32,416 nt of DNA from positions 1 through 32,416 of the forward strand of contig NZ_JACIDU010000028.1 of assembly GCF_014196535.1 (NCBI RefSeq), read 5' to 3'. The notes under the pieces were generated by a model. The model saw nothing but the letters and a program-made list of their open reading frames with translations, did no database searches and had not been told where the DNA came from. The position numbers and the translations under genes were made by a program. Positions 25,121 through 32,416 of the stretch are shown one piece after another (position 1 is the first letter of the stretch; each line of letters starts with the position of its first letter). The stretch is from Allorhizobium borbori (GTDB lineage Bacteria > Pseudomonadota > Alphaproteobacteria > Rhizobiales > Rhizobiaceae).

Positions 25121-26403
25121 TACATATGCGAGGGCAGGAACAGCGCCATGGCCGGAAAGGCGATCAGAAGCAGGATGCGCACGATGTCCATGCCGACGAA
25201 CGGAATGAGGCCGGTGAAGATGGTCTTGAGCGACACATCCTTCACCACGGAGCGCAGCACGAAGGCATTCATGCCAAGCGGCGGATGGATATAGCTGATT
25301 TCCGTGACCATCACCACGAAGATGCCGAACCAGATGAGATCAAAGCCCGCGCCGGCCACGACCGGATAGAAGATCGGCACGGTGAGCGTGATCATGGAAA
25401 GGCTTTCCAGCAGGCAGCCGAGCAGCAGGAACAGCGCCAGAATGACGAAGATGATCGCCATGGGATGCGTGAAGCCGGACAGCGCGCTCTGGAGATCGGT
25501 CGTCATGCCCGAAAGGTTGACGTAATTGGTGAAGGTCAGCGCGCCGAACAGGATGAAGAACATCATTGCCGTGTTCTTTGCCGTTTCGTAAAGCGTGCGG
25601 AACGTTTCCCCCAGCTTGAAGCGCCCCTTGAGGATGGTCAGAAGCATCGCGCCCGCGGCACCCATGCCGGCGGATTCGGTTGCCGTGAAGACCCCCGCAT
25701 AAATGCCGCCCATCACGAAAGCGAACAGCAGCATGGCGCCTGCCACACCCCGCGTGGCGACCAGCCGTTCCCTAAGCGACAGCTTCGTTTCCGTCGGCAG
25801 ATCCAGCTTCATGTAGCGCACGGAAAAGACGACAGCGAGAGAATAGAAGGCAATGCCGACCATGCCGGGCACGATGCCGGCCAGAAACAGCTTGCCGATA
25901 TCCTGCTGGGTCATGATCCCGTAAAAGACAAGGATGACCGAAGGCGGAATGAGAATGCCGAGCGTGCCGCCCGCCGCGATGGATGCGGTCGAGAGGCTGT
26001 CCGGATAACGGTAGCGACGCATGGAAGGCAGCGCGATCTTCGCCATGGTGGCGGCCGTGGCAAGCGACGAGCCGCAAACGGAGGAAAAACCGCCGCAGGC
26101 GAGAATGGTCGCAATCGCCAGTCCCCCTTTGCGGTGGCGCAGCCAGGCATGCGCGGCCTTGTAGAGATCGTCGGCAACACCGGACTGCACGACGAAATTA
26201 CCCATCATCAGGAACAGCGGGAGTACCGAAAGCGAATATTCGCGCCCGTTGTCGAAAAAGGTCTGGCCGATCAACGACAGCGCCGGCTGAACACCGATAA
26301 TCGACATGGTGCCGACCAACCCGACAAGCGCCATGGAAAAGGCAATCGGCATGCCCGTGAACATCAAAGCCAGGAAGATCAGGCTTCCGACAGGCCAACT
26401 CAT
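25120..26403 (-). CDS. dctM: TRAP transporter large permease subunit
   Basis: This 427-residue protein has about twelve hydrophobic segments and matches the DctM large subunit of tripartite ATP-independent periplasmic transporters. Typical segments include MPIAFSMALVG near the N-terminus and LGILIPPSVILVFYG in the middle. It conducts the solute across the inner membrane, driven by an ion gradient. The start at 26403 has GGAG upstream and lies 16 nt after the DctQ gene. It is the last gene of dctPQM. Confidence 0.94.
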   Translation of the reverse strand: MSWPVGSLIFLALMFTGMPIAFSMALVGLVGTMSIIGVQPALSLIGQTFFDNGREYSLSVLPLFLMMGNFVVQSGVADDLYKAAHAWLRHRKGGLAIATILACGGFSSVCGSSLATAATMAKIALPSMRRYRYPDSLSTASIAAGGTLGILIPPSVILVFYGIMTQQDIGKLFLAGIVPGMVGIAFYSLAVVFSVRYMKLDLPTETKLSLRERLVATRGVAGAMLLFAFVMGGIYAGVFTATESAGMGAAGAMLLTILKGRFKLGETFRTLYETAKNTAMMFFILFGALTFTNYVNLSGMTTDLQSALSGFTHPMAIIFVILALFLLLGCLLESLSMITLTVPIFYPVVAGAGFDLIWFGIFVVMVTEISYIHPPLGMNAFVLRSVVKDVSLKTIFTGLIPFVGMDIVRILLLIAFPAMALFLPSHM

Positions 26404-26419
26404 GAAACGCTCCGAATGC

Positions 26420-26920
26420 TCAGAAAGGGCGGCGCGAAACGCCGTGCCGGAAGGTGATCAGGGCTGCGATGGCCGTGCAGACCGCACAGACATAGGCGAA
26501 CGGCGCGACCGGTATGTGCAGGCTCACCGTCGTTTCGCCGTAGGAGGAAAGCGCCTGTCCGTGCTCGACCAGCCGCCAGGTGACGACGGCGAGAACTCCC
26601 GCCGAGAGAATGCGGATCAGGCGAATGCGCAACGGGTGTATCCACGCCGGAAAGAAGCCGACCAGCAGATCGACCGTCACGTTTTCCTCATCCAGACACA
26701 CCGCCGGCAGACCGACGAAGATCGTCGAGACGAGCAGCATTGCCGTCAGTTCCGTGCCGCCCTGCAACGGGCTGTTGAAGATATAGCGACCGAGGACGTC
26801 GATGAGGGTGACGAACATCATGCCAAACAGCATGACGCCGCACATCACCGAGAGCACGAGATGCGCACCATCCGTAGCGCGTCGCTGATCGGGCTTCGCG
26901 CCGGTATTTCCGCCGCTCAT
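26420..26920 (-). CDS. dctQ: TRAP transporter small permease subunit
   Basis: This 166-residue protein has four hydrophobic segments and fits the DctQ family (DVLGRYIFNSPLQGGTELTAML is a typical stretch spanning two helices; the acidic residue in GGTEL is common). It forms the membrane complex with DctM. Its ATG overlaps the stop codon of the binding-protein gene by 4 nt (26917-26920), indicating coupled translation. Confidence 0.92.
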   Translation of the reverse strand: MSGGNTGAKPDQRRATDGAHLVLSVMCGVMLFGMMFVTLIDVLGRYIFNSPLQGGTELTAMLLVSTIFVGLPAVCLDEENVTVDLLVGFFPAWIHPLRIRLIRILSAGVLAVVTWRLVEHGQALSSYGETTVSLHIPVAPFAYVCAVCTAIAALITFRHGVSRRPF

Positions 26921-27948
26921 TCGCCTTTTTCCGCCTTTGCGATTTCGGCCTTCAACTCTTCATAAGCGGCCTTTTCATCGATGCCCGCCGCCTTCACCTC
27001 GGCAAGCTTCGCGGCAACGATCTCCGACAGGCCGGCCTCGATGGCCTTAACCTGTTCGGGCGAGGCCGCAACCATCTTGATCTTGCCATCCATCGCCGCC
27101 TTGCCGGCTGCGTCAGCGGCATCCCAGGCCTTGCCGGCCAGCCGGGCGAGGGCTTCGCCGGAAACGCTGTCGATGGCCGCCTTGTCGGCGTCCGAAAGCG
27201 CATTCCACTTGGCCTTGTTCATGACCACGAAGAACGAAGTGTTATAAAGACCGCCCGGCACGAGGAAGGCGCTGTCGAGAAGCGGAATGAGCTTGAAGAA
27301 GGCAACGGATTCGAACGGGAAGGTAATGCCGTCAGCCACTCCGCTCGACATGATTTCATAGGTCTTGGACGAAGGGCCTTCGACCGGCACACCGCCCAGC
27401 GCCTTGACGAGGTCAGCCACGATGCCGCCACCGACGCGGATCTTCTTGCCCTTGATGACTTCAGTGCTCGAAAGATCGATACCCTTGGTGAAGATTTCGC
27501 CGGGGCCATGGGTGAAGACGCCGAGCACCTTGACGTTGTCATACTCGCCCGCCTTGCGCAGCGTCTTGTCAAACACGCGCCAGTAACCGACGGAGTTGAA
27601 TTCAGCGCTGTCACCGAGGAAGGGGAGCTCGGTCAGGTTCGTGGTCTTGAATCGACCGGGATTATAACCTTGCACACCGTAGGTAATGTCGGCGACGCCG
27701 TTGACGGCAAAATCGAAATGCGCGGCGGGCGGCCCGAGCGGCGCAGGCAGCACGTTGATCGTCACCCGGCCCTCGGTCGCCTTCTTCACGGCTTCCGCAT
27801 AGGGAATCATCACCGAAGTCATAAGCGGGTGGGACGGCGGCAGCCAGTTTGCCATGTTCAGCACGGTCTGGGCAGCGGCACTTCCGGCAGTCGCAAGGCC
27901 AGCAGCGGCGGCAAAGACAAGAGAAACAAACGTGCGGGACAGACGCAT
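26917..27948 (-). CDS. dctP: TRAP transporter substrate-binding protein
   Basis: This 343-residue periplasmic protein has a Sec signal peptide (hydrophobic residues 8-25, likely cleaved after Ala26) and the DctP-type fold. The family's ligand-binding region includes KGKKIRVGGG, whose Arg commonly binds a solute carboxylate, so an acid or amino-acid-like ligand is likely. The start at 27948 has GGAGCC just upstream; an ATG at 27981 would add an unlikely 11-residue extension before the signal peptide. It is the first gene of dctPQM and follows an AraC-type regulator on the same strand. Confidence 0.93.
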   Translation of the reverse strand: MRLSRTFVSLVFAAAAGLATAGSAAAQTVLNMANWLPPSHPLMTSVMIPYAEAVKKATEGRVTINVLPAPLGPPAAHFDFAVNGVADITYGVQGYNPGRFKTTNLTELPFLGDSAEFNSVGYWRVFDKTLRKAGEYDNVKVLGVFTHGPGEIFTKGIDLSSTEVIKGKKIRVGGGIVADLVKALGGVPVEGPSSKTYEIMSSGVADGITFPFESVAFFKLIPLLDSAFLVPGGLYNTSFFVVMNKAKWNALSDADKAAIDSVSGEALARLAGKAWDAADAAGKAAMDGKIKMVAASPEQVKAIEAGLSEIVAAKLAEVKAAGIDEKAAYEELKAEIAKAEKGE

Positions 27949-28082
27949 AACCAAGGCTCCATTTTCGTCGGGCTGGTGCAAGGCGGCGGCGAAAACGAAC
28001 GCACCCTGCGAATATAAGGCCCTATTTCAACCGAAATGATGCTGCGCCGCAAGAGCGCGATGTCGCGACACAGAGGATTCTC
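27949..28082 (-). promoter_or_regulatory. Upstream region of dctPQM
   Basis: This 134-nt stretch separates the AraC-type gene from dctP and should hold a dctP promoter. A perfect 10-bp palindrome, TGTCGCGACA, lies at 28061-28070. I could not pair convincing -35 and -10 boxes. Confidence 0.4.
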
Positions 28083-28892
28083 TCAACCTGTGAGATAGCT
28101 TTGCGGCGCACAGCCAAAATGGCCCCGGAAGGCGGCGATAAAGGCGCTCGGGTTGGCATAGCCGAGCGAATGGGCGATTTCGGTGCTGCTCTGGCCCTGG
28201 TTCAGCCGCTCGATGGCCGAAAGCAGGCGCAGACGGCTGCGCCACTGCTTGAAAGTCAAACCCGTTTCCTTGCGGAAAAGCCGCTCCAGCGTGCGGGGGC
28301 TGGCCCCCGCAACCGCCGCCAGTTCGCCCAGCAGACGAGAATCATCGGGCCGCGTGCCGAGATAGCGGGTAAGGCGCACAAGACGCGGATCGCTACCGCC
28401 CGGAAGCGACAGCGGCGCTTCTTCCAATGTGGCCATTTCGTCGAGCACGACGGCGCTCAACCGCATGAAGCGTTCGTCGAACGGGGCATCGAGATCGCTG
28501 GCGCACAGTTTCAGAACCAGCGCCTTCATCAGCGGCGTCATAACCCGCACCGAACATCCCGCCTCGCCCAGTCCCGCAAGCCGGATGAGACAGGAGGGGT
28601 CGACATGGAGATTGCGGATATGCGCGTCTGTCTCCGTCACCAGATTATGCAGCGTTCCGCCCGGTATCCAGACTGCGTGGGTGGGCGGCACGATCCAGAC
28701 ATTCTCTCCGCTTGATACCCGAAGAACGCCGTCATATGCCCAGAGCAACTGTCCGCGCGGATGGTTGTGAGGATGCACCGCTCGCCCCGCCCGCACGAGA
28801 CGGGCATGGGCCAGAACCGGTCGCGCGGCATCGATCACGAAGGCCGTGTCACTCGGCTCGAAAAATGGCGCTTCATCGACATCTATTGTCAT
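28083..28892 (-). CDS. AraC-family regulator with N-terminal cupin domain
   Basis: This 269-residue regulator has a cupin-like sensor domain (HPHNHPRGQLLW at about 41-52; then VWIPGGTLHNL) and a C-terminal AraC double helix-turn-helix. The HTH includes LGELAAVAGASPRTLERLFRK-type sequence followed by STEIAHSLGYANPSAFIAAF. Histidines in the cupin could bind a metal or an acidic ligand. It is divergent from the DASS transporter gene and upstream of dctPQM on the same strand, so either transporter may be its target. No strong ribosome binding site is seen at the chosen ATG. Confidence 0.9.
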   Translation of the reverse strand: MTIDVDEAPFFEPSDTAFVIDAARPVLAHARLVRAGRAVHPHNHPRGQLLWAYDGVLRVSSGENVWIVPPTHAVWIPGGTLHNLVTETDAHIRNLHVDPSCLIRLAGLGEAGCSVRVMTPLMKALVLKLCASDLDAPFDERFMRLSAVVLDEMATLEEAPLSLPGGSDPRLVRLTRYLGTRPDDSRLLGELAAVAGASPRTLERLFRKETGLTFKQWRSRLRLLSAIERLNQGQSSTEIAHSLGYANPSAFIAAFRGHFGCAPQSYLTG

Positions 28893-28902
28893 GATGACGA
28901 TC

Positions 28903-28927
28903 TAACGCAAATCTTCGCTTTGCGCTA
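28903..28927. promoter_or_regulatory. Inverted repeat between AraC-type and DASS genes
   Basis: TAACGCAAA (28903-28911) and TTTGCGCTA (28919-28927) pair with a single mismatch across a 7-nt spacer. The repeat occupies most of the 71-nt divergent intergenic region, 10 nt from the regulator start and 36 nt from the transporter start. It is a good candidate binding site for the AraC-type regulator. Confidence 0.55.
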
Positions 28928-28963
28928 GGGTCCGATCAAAGATCAAGAACCGGAGGATCACCC

Positions 28964-30367
28964 TTGCCTTTCAAACTGCCCCTCAAGCCGGTGATGGTTG
29001 CCGCCGCCATCCTTTTCGCGCTGGCGCTTGCCGCCTTCGCACCCGCCCCCTTCGACCGGCCTCAGGCAGCAACGCTCGGGATCGTTCTCATTACACTGAC
29101 GCTCTGGGCGACCTCGGCGGTACCCAACTATCTCGCCGCAATGATCTTCTTCGCCGTGATACTCATTCTCCACCTCGCCAAGCCAGAACTCGTCTTTTCC
29201 GGCTTCTCCTCGGCTGCAGTGTGGCTCATCGTTTCCGGCTTCGTCATCGGCAGCGCCATCAACCTATCCGGCCTCGGCGATCGCATGGCGGCGGCGATCG
29301 CGCCCGCCCTCACCGGCAGCTATCTGCGGCTGATCGGCGGACTGACGCTGGTGGCGATGCTGCTCGGCTTTCTGATGCCGTCTTCCGTCGGTCGCGCGGT
29401 GGCGCTGGTGCCGATCGGAATGGCGTTGGCAGAGCGGGTCGGCTTTGGCCCGGGCTCGAACGGGCGCATCGGCATTGCCGTCACGCTGGCCATCGCCTGC
29501 AATATGCCGAGCTTTGCCATTCTGCCCTCCAACATTCCGAACATGGTTCTTTCCGGGGCTGCGGAAACGATCTACGGCACGCGTTTCGGCTATCTCGATT
29601 ACCTGATGCTGCACTATCCCGTTCTCGGCATCCTGAAATCGGCGGTCGTCGTGGCTCTGGTGATGAAGTTCTTCCCGGCCACCGTAGGAGAGCCTCTCGC
29701 TACCAGCCCCGCCGAGGGCCCGAAGGAGACAAAACCGGCGCCCAAGCCGGGCATGGCGGGACGGGTGACCATTATTTTGCTGATCACGCTGGCGCTTTGG
29801 GCAACGGACAAGCTGCACGGCATCAACCCCGCCTGGATTGGCCTGGCCACCGCCGTCGTCCTGCTCCTGCCCAAAATCGGTGTCGTGCCACCGCCGGTTT
29901 TCAAGGCCTCCGCCGATTTCGGCACGGTTCTGTTCGTGGCCGGCGCGCTGGCGCTCGGCGCCGTCGTCAACACGTCAGGGCTCGGCGCAATGGCCGGACA
30001 CTGGCTGGAAAGCGCGCTCCCGCTTGAACAGGGACGGGATGCGATGAATTTCCTCTCGCTCACCTTCATGTCCTTCGCCACCGGCCTGCTGGCCACCGTG
30101 CCCGGCGTGCCGGCAGTCCTGACGCCGATGGCTCAGGATCTGGCCACGCAAACCGGGTTCGGCCTGGAAACGGTGCTGATGACACAGGTGATCGGCTTTT
30201 CCACCGTGCTGTTTCCCTATCAGGTGGGACCTCTGGTCGTGGCAATGCAGCTTTCAGGCGAAAAGCTCGGCCATATCGTCAAGGTCACAATACCCCTTGC
30301 GGCGATCACGCTCGTGGCGCTCGTCCCGATCGACTATCTCTGGTGGAGGCTGCTCGGCTGGTTCTGA
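28964..30367 (+). CDS. DASS/SLC13-type anion:sodium symporter
   Basis: This 467-residue protein has about twelve hydrophobic segments and the repeated architecture of divalent anion:Na+ symporters (SLC13/DASS, ArsB/NhaD superfamily). Typical stretches are LWATSAVPNYLAAMIFF, VSGFVIGSAINLSGLGDRM and, in the second repeat, LFVAGALALGAVVNTSGLG. Members carry dicarboxylates, citrate, sulfate or related anions. The start is a TTG at 28964; GGAGG (28952-28956) lies 7 nt upstream and no suitable ATG is nearer than Met11. It is divergent from the AraC-type regulator and terminates at a strong hairpin. Confidence 0.9.
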   Translation: MPFKLPLKPVMVAAAILFALALAAFAPAPFDRPQAATLGIVLITLTLWATSAVPNYLAAMIFFAVILILHLAKPELVFSGFSSAAVWLIVSGFVIGSAINLSGLGDRMAAAIAPALTGSYLRLIGGLTLVAMLLGFLMPSSVGRAVALVPIGMALAERVGFGPGSNGRIGIAVTLAIACNMPSFAILPSNIPNMVLSGAAETIYGTRFGYLDYLMLHYPVLGILKSAVVVALVMKFFPATVGEPLATSPAEGPKETKPAPKPGMAGRVTIILLITLALWATDKLHGINPAWIGLATAVVLLLPKIGVVPPPVFKASADFGTVLFVAGALALGAVVNTSGLGAMAGHWLESALPLEQGRDAMNFLSLTFMSFATGLLATVPGVPAVLTPMAQDLATQTGFGLETVLMTQVIGFSTVLFPYQVGPLVVAMQLSGEKLGHIVKVTIPLAAITLVALVPIDYLWWRLLGWF

Positions 30368-30372
30368 GCAGA

Positions 30373-30394
30373 GCCGAAGGCTCAAGCCTTCGGC
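30373..30394. terminator. Strong hairpin terminator between convergent genes
   Basis: Perfect 10-bp arms GCCGAAGGCT (30373-30382) and AGCCTTCGGC (30385-30394), followed by TTCTTC on the plus strand, lie just after the DASS stop codon. The right arm encodes the last residues of the convergent DUF2934 gene, so the hairpin overlaps its 3' end. Confidence 0.75.
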
Positions 30395-30678
30395 TTCTTC
30401 GCCGCCGGGGCCTTCTTTTTGGCCGGGGCCTCGACCGGCAGGGCCTCGCTCACGGCGGCCGCCTTGGCGCTCGTTTTCCGGGCCGGCTTGGCAGCCGGCT
30501 TTTCGGCCCCCTCCACCCCGGAGGCGGCCTTGCGGGCGGCGGGCTTCTTCACGGGCAGCGCGCGGAATTCTTCCGTTGCCGCGCACCAGTGGTCGAAGTC
30601 CTTGCCTTCCGGCATTCCCTCGGCGACCCAGATTTCGTGGGCGCGCTGGCGAACCCATATTTCATCGATACCTGGCAT
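30382..30678 (-). CDS. DUF2934 protein with Lys/Ala/Pro-rich tail
   Basis: This 98-residue protein has an N-terminal DUF2934 segment (about residues 5-42: IWVRQRAHEIWVAEGMPEGK, then DFDHWCAATEEF). It ends in a low-complexity basic tail with repeated Lys-Lys-Pro-Ala, Lys-Pro-Ala-Arg-Lys and Ala-Lys-Lys units, similar in composition to histone H1. The function of DUF2934 is not known; the tail suggests nucleic-acid or membrane-surface binding. The start at 30678 follows GGAGAGGA. No link to the flanking metabolic genes is apparent. Confidence 0.82.
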   Translation of the reverse strand: MPGIDEIWVRQRAHEIWVAEGMPEGKDFDHWCAATEEFRALPVKKPAARKAASGVEGAEKPAAKPARKTSAKAAAVSEALPVEAPAKKKAPAAKKPKA

Positions 30679-30962
30679 ATTCCATCCTCTCCAAACGGCA
30701 CCACCGGAACGCCCAAAGGGCACCTTCCCGCGTGAGGCGGCCATCGTTATGTGTGATCGAAAGGAAGCGGCAACGCAGACCAAGAACGCTTCGCCAGATC
30801 AATTTACGCGGCTTGCCGAAACAAGTCACGCGCGAACCCCGATACAGGCACATGACGAAACCGTGTATGCTTGACAAATGCCAGAACAGACGGGTTCCTC
30901 GCAGGATATCCGCGAGATTCTCGTGTAAACGTCAAATTTAAAGCCCCTGTGAAGGAGAAGAC
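30679..30962. other. Intergenic region upstream of DUF2934 and glycerate kinase genes
   Basis: No convincing gene is seen in this 284-nt stretch. A consensus -35 box TTGACA is at 30871-30876 but has no good -10 partner at normal spacing. Two overlapping palindromes lie at 30898-30923: CTCGC-A-GGATATCC-GCGAG, and CGAGA-T-TCTCG. They are candidate operators for the glycerate kinase gene. The kinase ribosome binding site AAGGAGAAG is just upstream of 30963. Confidence 0.45.
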
Positions 30963-32216
30963 ATGGCGCGCGCACTTCTGGAAGACCTGTTTCGCGCGGC
31001 TGTGAAGGCTGCCGATTCGCTGGAATCCATCCGTCCGGTCCTGCCCAATCCACCACAGCGGGGAAAAACCGTGGTGATCGGCGCTGGCAAGGGTGCTGCA
31101 CAGATGGCGGCTGCGCTGGAGGCCCTCTGGCCGGGAGAACTCTCCGGTACCGTCGTGACCCGCTATGGCTATGGCTGCGCCACCCGCACCATCAAGGTTC
31201 TGGAAGCGTCCCATCCCGTACCCGATGAAGCCGGCCTTGTTGCCGGACAGCACCTCGTGGACCTGATCGACGGCTTGAGCGAAAACGACCTCGTCATCGC
31301 ACTCGTCTGTGGCGGAGGGTCGGCGCTTCTGCCGGCACCACCGGAGGGATTGACGCTCGCGGACGAAATCCACCTAAACGAAATCCTGCTTGCGTCGGGC
31401 GCACCGATCTCTGCCATGAATGTCGTGCGCAAACATCTCTCGACGCTCAAGGGCGGTCGTCTGGCCGCGTTGACGAAGGCGCGCGTCGTCAGCCTGATCG
31501 TGTCCGACATTCCCGGCGATAACCCGGCGCAAGTTGCTTCCGGCCCCACCGTTCCCGACCGCTCCACCCGGCAGGACGCCCTTGATATCGTCGCCCGTTA
31601 TCGCTTGCCGCTGACGGATGCCATGATGGCGCATCTGCACTCGCCGCAGGCCGATGCGCCATCGCCCGACGACGCCATCTTTGCCCGCCACGAACACCAC
31701 GTCATCGCCTCGGCGGGGCGCTCGCTGGAGGCGGCGGCGGCGCTTGCCAGCGCCCGCGGCATAGACGCTCATATCCTCTCCGACAGCATGGAGGGCGAGG
31801 CGCGCGATGTGGCAATGGCGCACGCCGCCATCACCCGCGAAATCGCCACCCGCAACCGGCCCTTCACGCGGCCATGTCTGCTGCTTTCGGGCGGCGAAAC
31901 GACAGTCACGCTCTCGGGCAAGGGCGGCAAGGGCGGGCGCAACGGCGAATTCGCACTGGCCTTCGCGCTGGCGGTGGAAGGTCTGCCAGTGACGCTTCTC
32001 GCAGCCGATACCGACGGCATCGACGGGACGGAGACCAATGCAGGCGCCTTTGCCGATGGCGAGACCGCCCAGCGCCTGCGCGATGCCGGCTTCGATGGCC
32101 GCGCGCTGCTTTCCGGTCACGACAGCCATACCGGCTTTTCCGCCATCGGCGACCTGTTCATCACTGGCCCGACCGGTACGAATGTCAACGACTTCCGCGC
32201 AATTCTGATCGAATGA
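30963..32216 (+). CDS. gckA: Type-2 glycerate kinase (GckA/TtuD, MOFRL family)
   Basis: This 417-residue protein phosphorylates D-glycerate, giving 2-phosphoglycerate in the characterised bacterial members. It has the N-terminal DUF4147 domain (VIGAGKGAAQMAAALE near 38-53; CGGGSALLPAP; VRKHLSTLKGGRLA) and the C-terminal MOFRL domain (LSGGETTVTL, then GKGGRNGEFALAFA and DTDGIDG). GGAG lies 6 nt before the ATG. In rhizobia such genes serve tartrate, glyoxylate or glycerate use; older annotations call the homologue TtuD a hydroxypyruvate reductase. It could feed carbon from glycine or glyoxylate into central metabolism, but no direct operon partner is present. Confidence 0.93.
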   Translation: MARALLEDLFRAAVKAADSLESIRPVLPNPPQRGKTVVIGAGKGAAQMAAALEALWPGELSGTVVTRYGYGCATRTIKVLEASHPVPDEAGLVAGQHLVDLIDGLSENDLVIALVCGGGSALLPAPPEGLTLADEIHLNEILLASGAPISAMNVVRKHLSTLKGGRLAALTKARVVSLIVSDIPGDNPAQVASGPTVPDRSTRQDALDIVARYRLPLTDAMMAHLHSPQADAPSPDDAIFARHEHHVIASAGRSLEAAAALASARGIDAHILSDSMEGEARDVAMAHAAITREIATRNRPFTRPCLLLSGGETTVTLSGKGGKGGRNGEFALAFALAVEGLPVTLLAADTDGIDGTETNAGAFADGETAQRLRDAGFDGRALLSGHDSHTGFSAIGDLFITGPTGTNVNDFRAILIE

Positions 32217-32328
32217 GCGCCTCACCCCTCGGCACAAGCCTCCCGCGAATGAACAGGACCGGATTCAGGCGGCCTTACAAGTTCTCGTGAACAAGGGCGT
32301 CCGGGGCAAAAAATCGGCGCACCTAGCA

Positions 32329-32416
32329 CTACTTTGGCAGTTTAGATTCTCGGGCGTGTGCCAGCAGCTTCTGACAGTGCGGGCATCTGCCGGGTGGCGA
32401 CCGTGTGAAGAGGTCG
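32329..32416 (-). CDS. Possible C-terminal end of a small zinc-ribbon-type protein (partial)
   Basis: Reading in from the right edge, 28 codons end at a TAG at 32329-32331. The peptide includes CPHC followed by basic residues (CPHCQKLLAHARESKLPK), resembling half of a zinc ribbon. The gene body is outside the window, so identity and even coding status are uncertain. The 112 nt between this and the glycerate kinase stop show nothing I can assign. Confidence 0.35.
   Translation of the reverse strand, partial: DLFTRSPPGRCPHCQKLLAHARESKLPK

Noticed and set aside
25126-26457. A 443-codon plus-strand open frame opposite dctM
   Set aside because: The DctM translation is a clear membrane protein. 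The antisense product is highly charged with runs of Glu, Arg and His, as expected opposite hydrophobic codons.

Overview
The window looks like an accessory catabolic region of an alphaproteobacterium of the Agrobacterium/Rhizobium group. Three things point there: high GC with strong third-position bias, tightly packed operons with GGAG-type ribosome binding sites, and a glxA-glxB pair (GlxA-type regulator followed by a class-II glutamine amidotransferase) as in the rhizobial glxABCD locus. Species and replicon cannot be fixed from sequence alone. I see no rRNA, tRNA, CRISPR array, insertion sequence or phage gene.

Left part (1-6506): the 5' end of glxB runs off the left edge, preceded by the glxA-type regulator. 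Divergent from these is a complete soxBDAG-type operon for a four-subunit sarcosine oxidase. The glxBCD proteins are homologous to N-methylglutamate synthase and soxBDAG to N-methylglutamate dehydrogenase, so this block may serve methylamine or N-methylglutamate oxidation as well as, or instead of, sarcosine oxidation.

Next (6506-13644): a six-gene minus-strand unit encodes a polyamine-type ABC importer (binding protein, ATPase, two permeases), an isochorismatase-fold amidohydrolase and a DeoR-type repressor. A short-chain dehydrogenase is divergent from it, followed by a small protein of unknown function.

Middle (13646-17268): an aminoglycoside-phosphotransferase-fold kinase and a class-III PLP enzyme resembling phospho-lyases of phosphorylated amino alcohols lie divergent to a self-processing P1-family (DmpA/BapA) aminopeptidase. 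A striking tandem palindrome lies between them.

The most unusual segment is 17271-19413. A Rieske [2Fe-2S] protein, a Rieske-oxygenase catalytic subunit that lacks its own cluster ligands, and a GST-like protein form one operon. This matches the parts list of the caffeine N7-demethylase complex (NdmC, NdmE and the additional Rieske domain of NdmD), but the Rieske domain is a separate gene. Nearby are a DUF1989 protein, a MarR-type regulator and a divergent 1200-residue fused hydantoinase/5-oxoprolinase, followed by a TRAP transporter and an AraC regulator. Together they could import, oxidise and hydrolyse an N-methylated or lactam/hydantoin-like compound. One speculative route ends in sarcosine, which soxBDAG would oxidise.

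Right part (28964-32416): a DASS-family anion transporter with a TTG start, a DUF2934 protein with a histone-H1-like basic tail, a type-2 glycerate kinase, and the probable C-terminal end of a small zinc-ribbon protein at the right edge.
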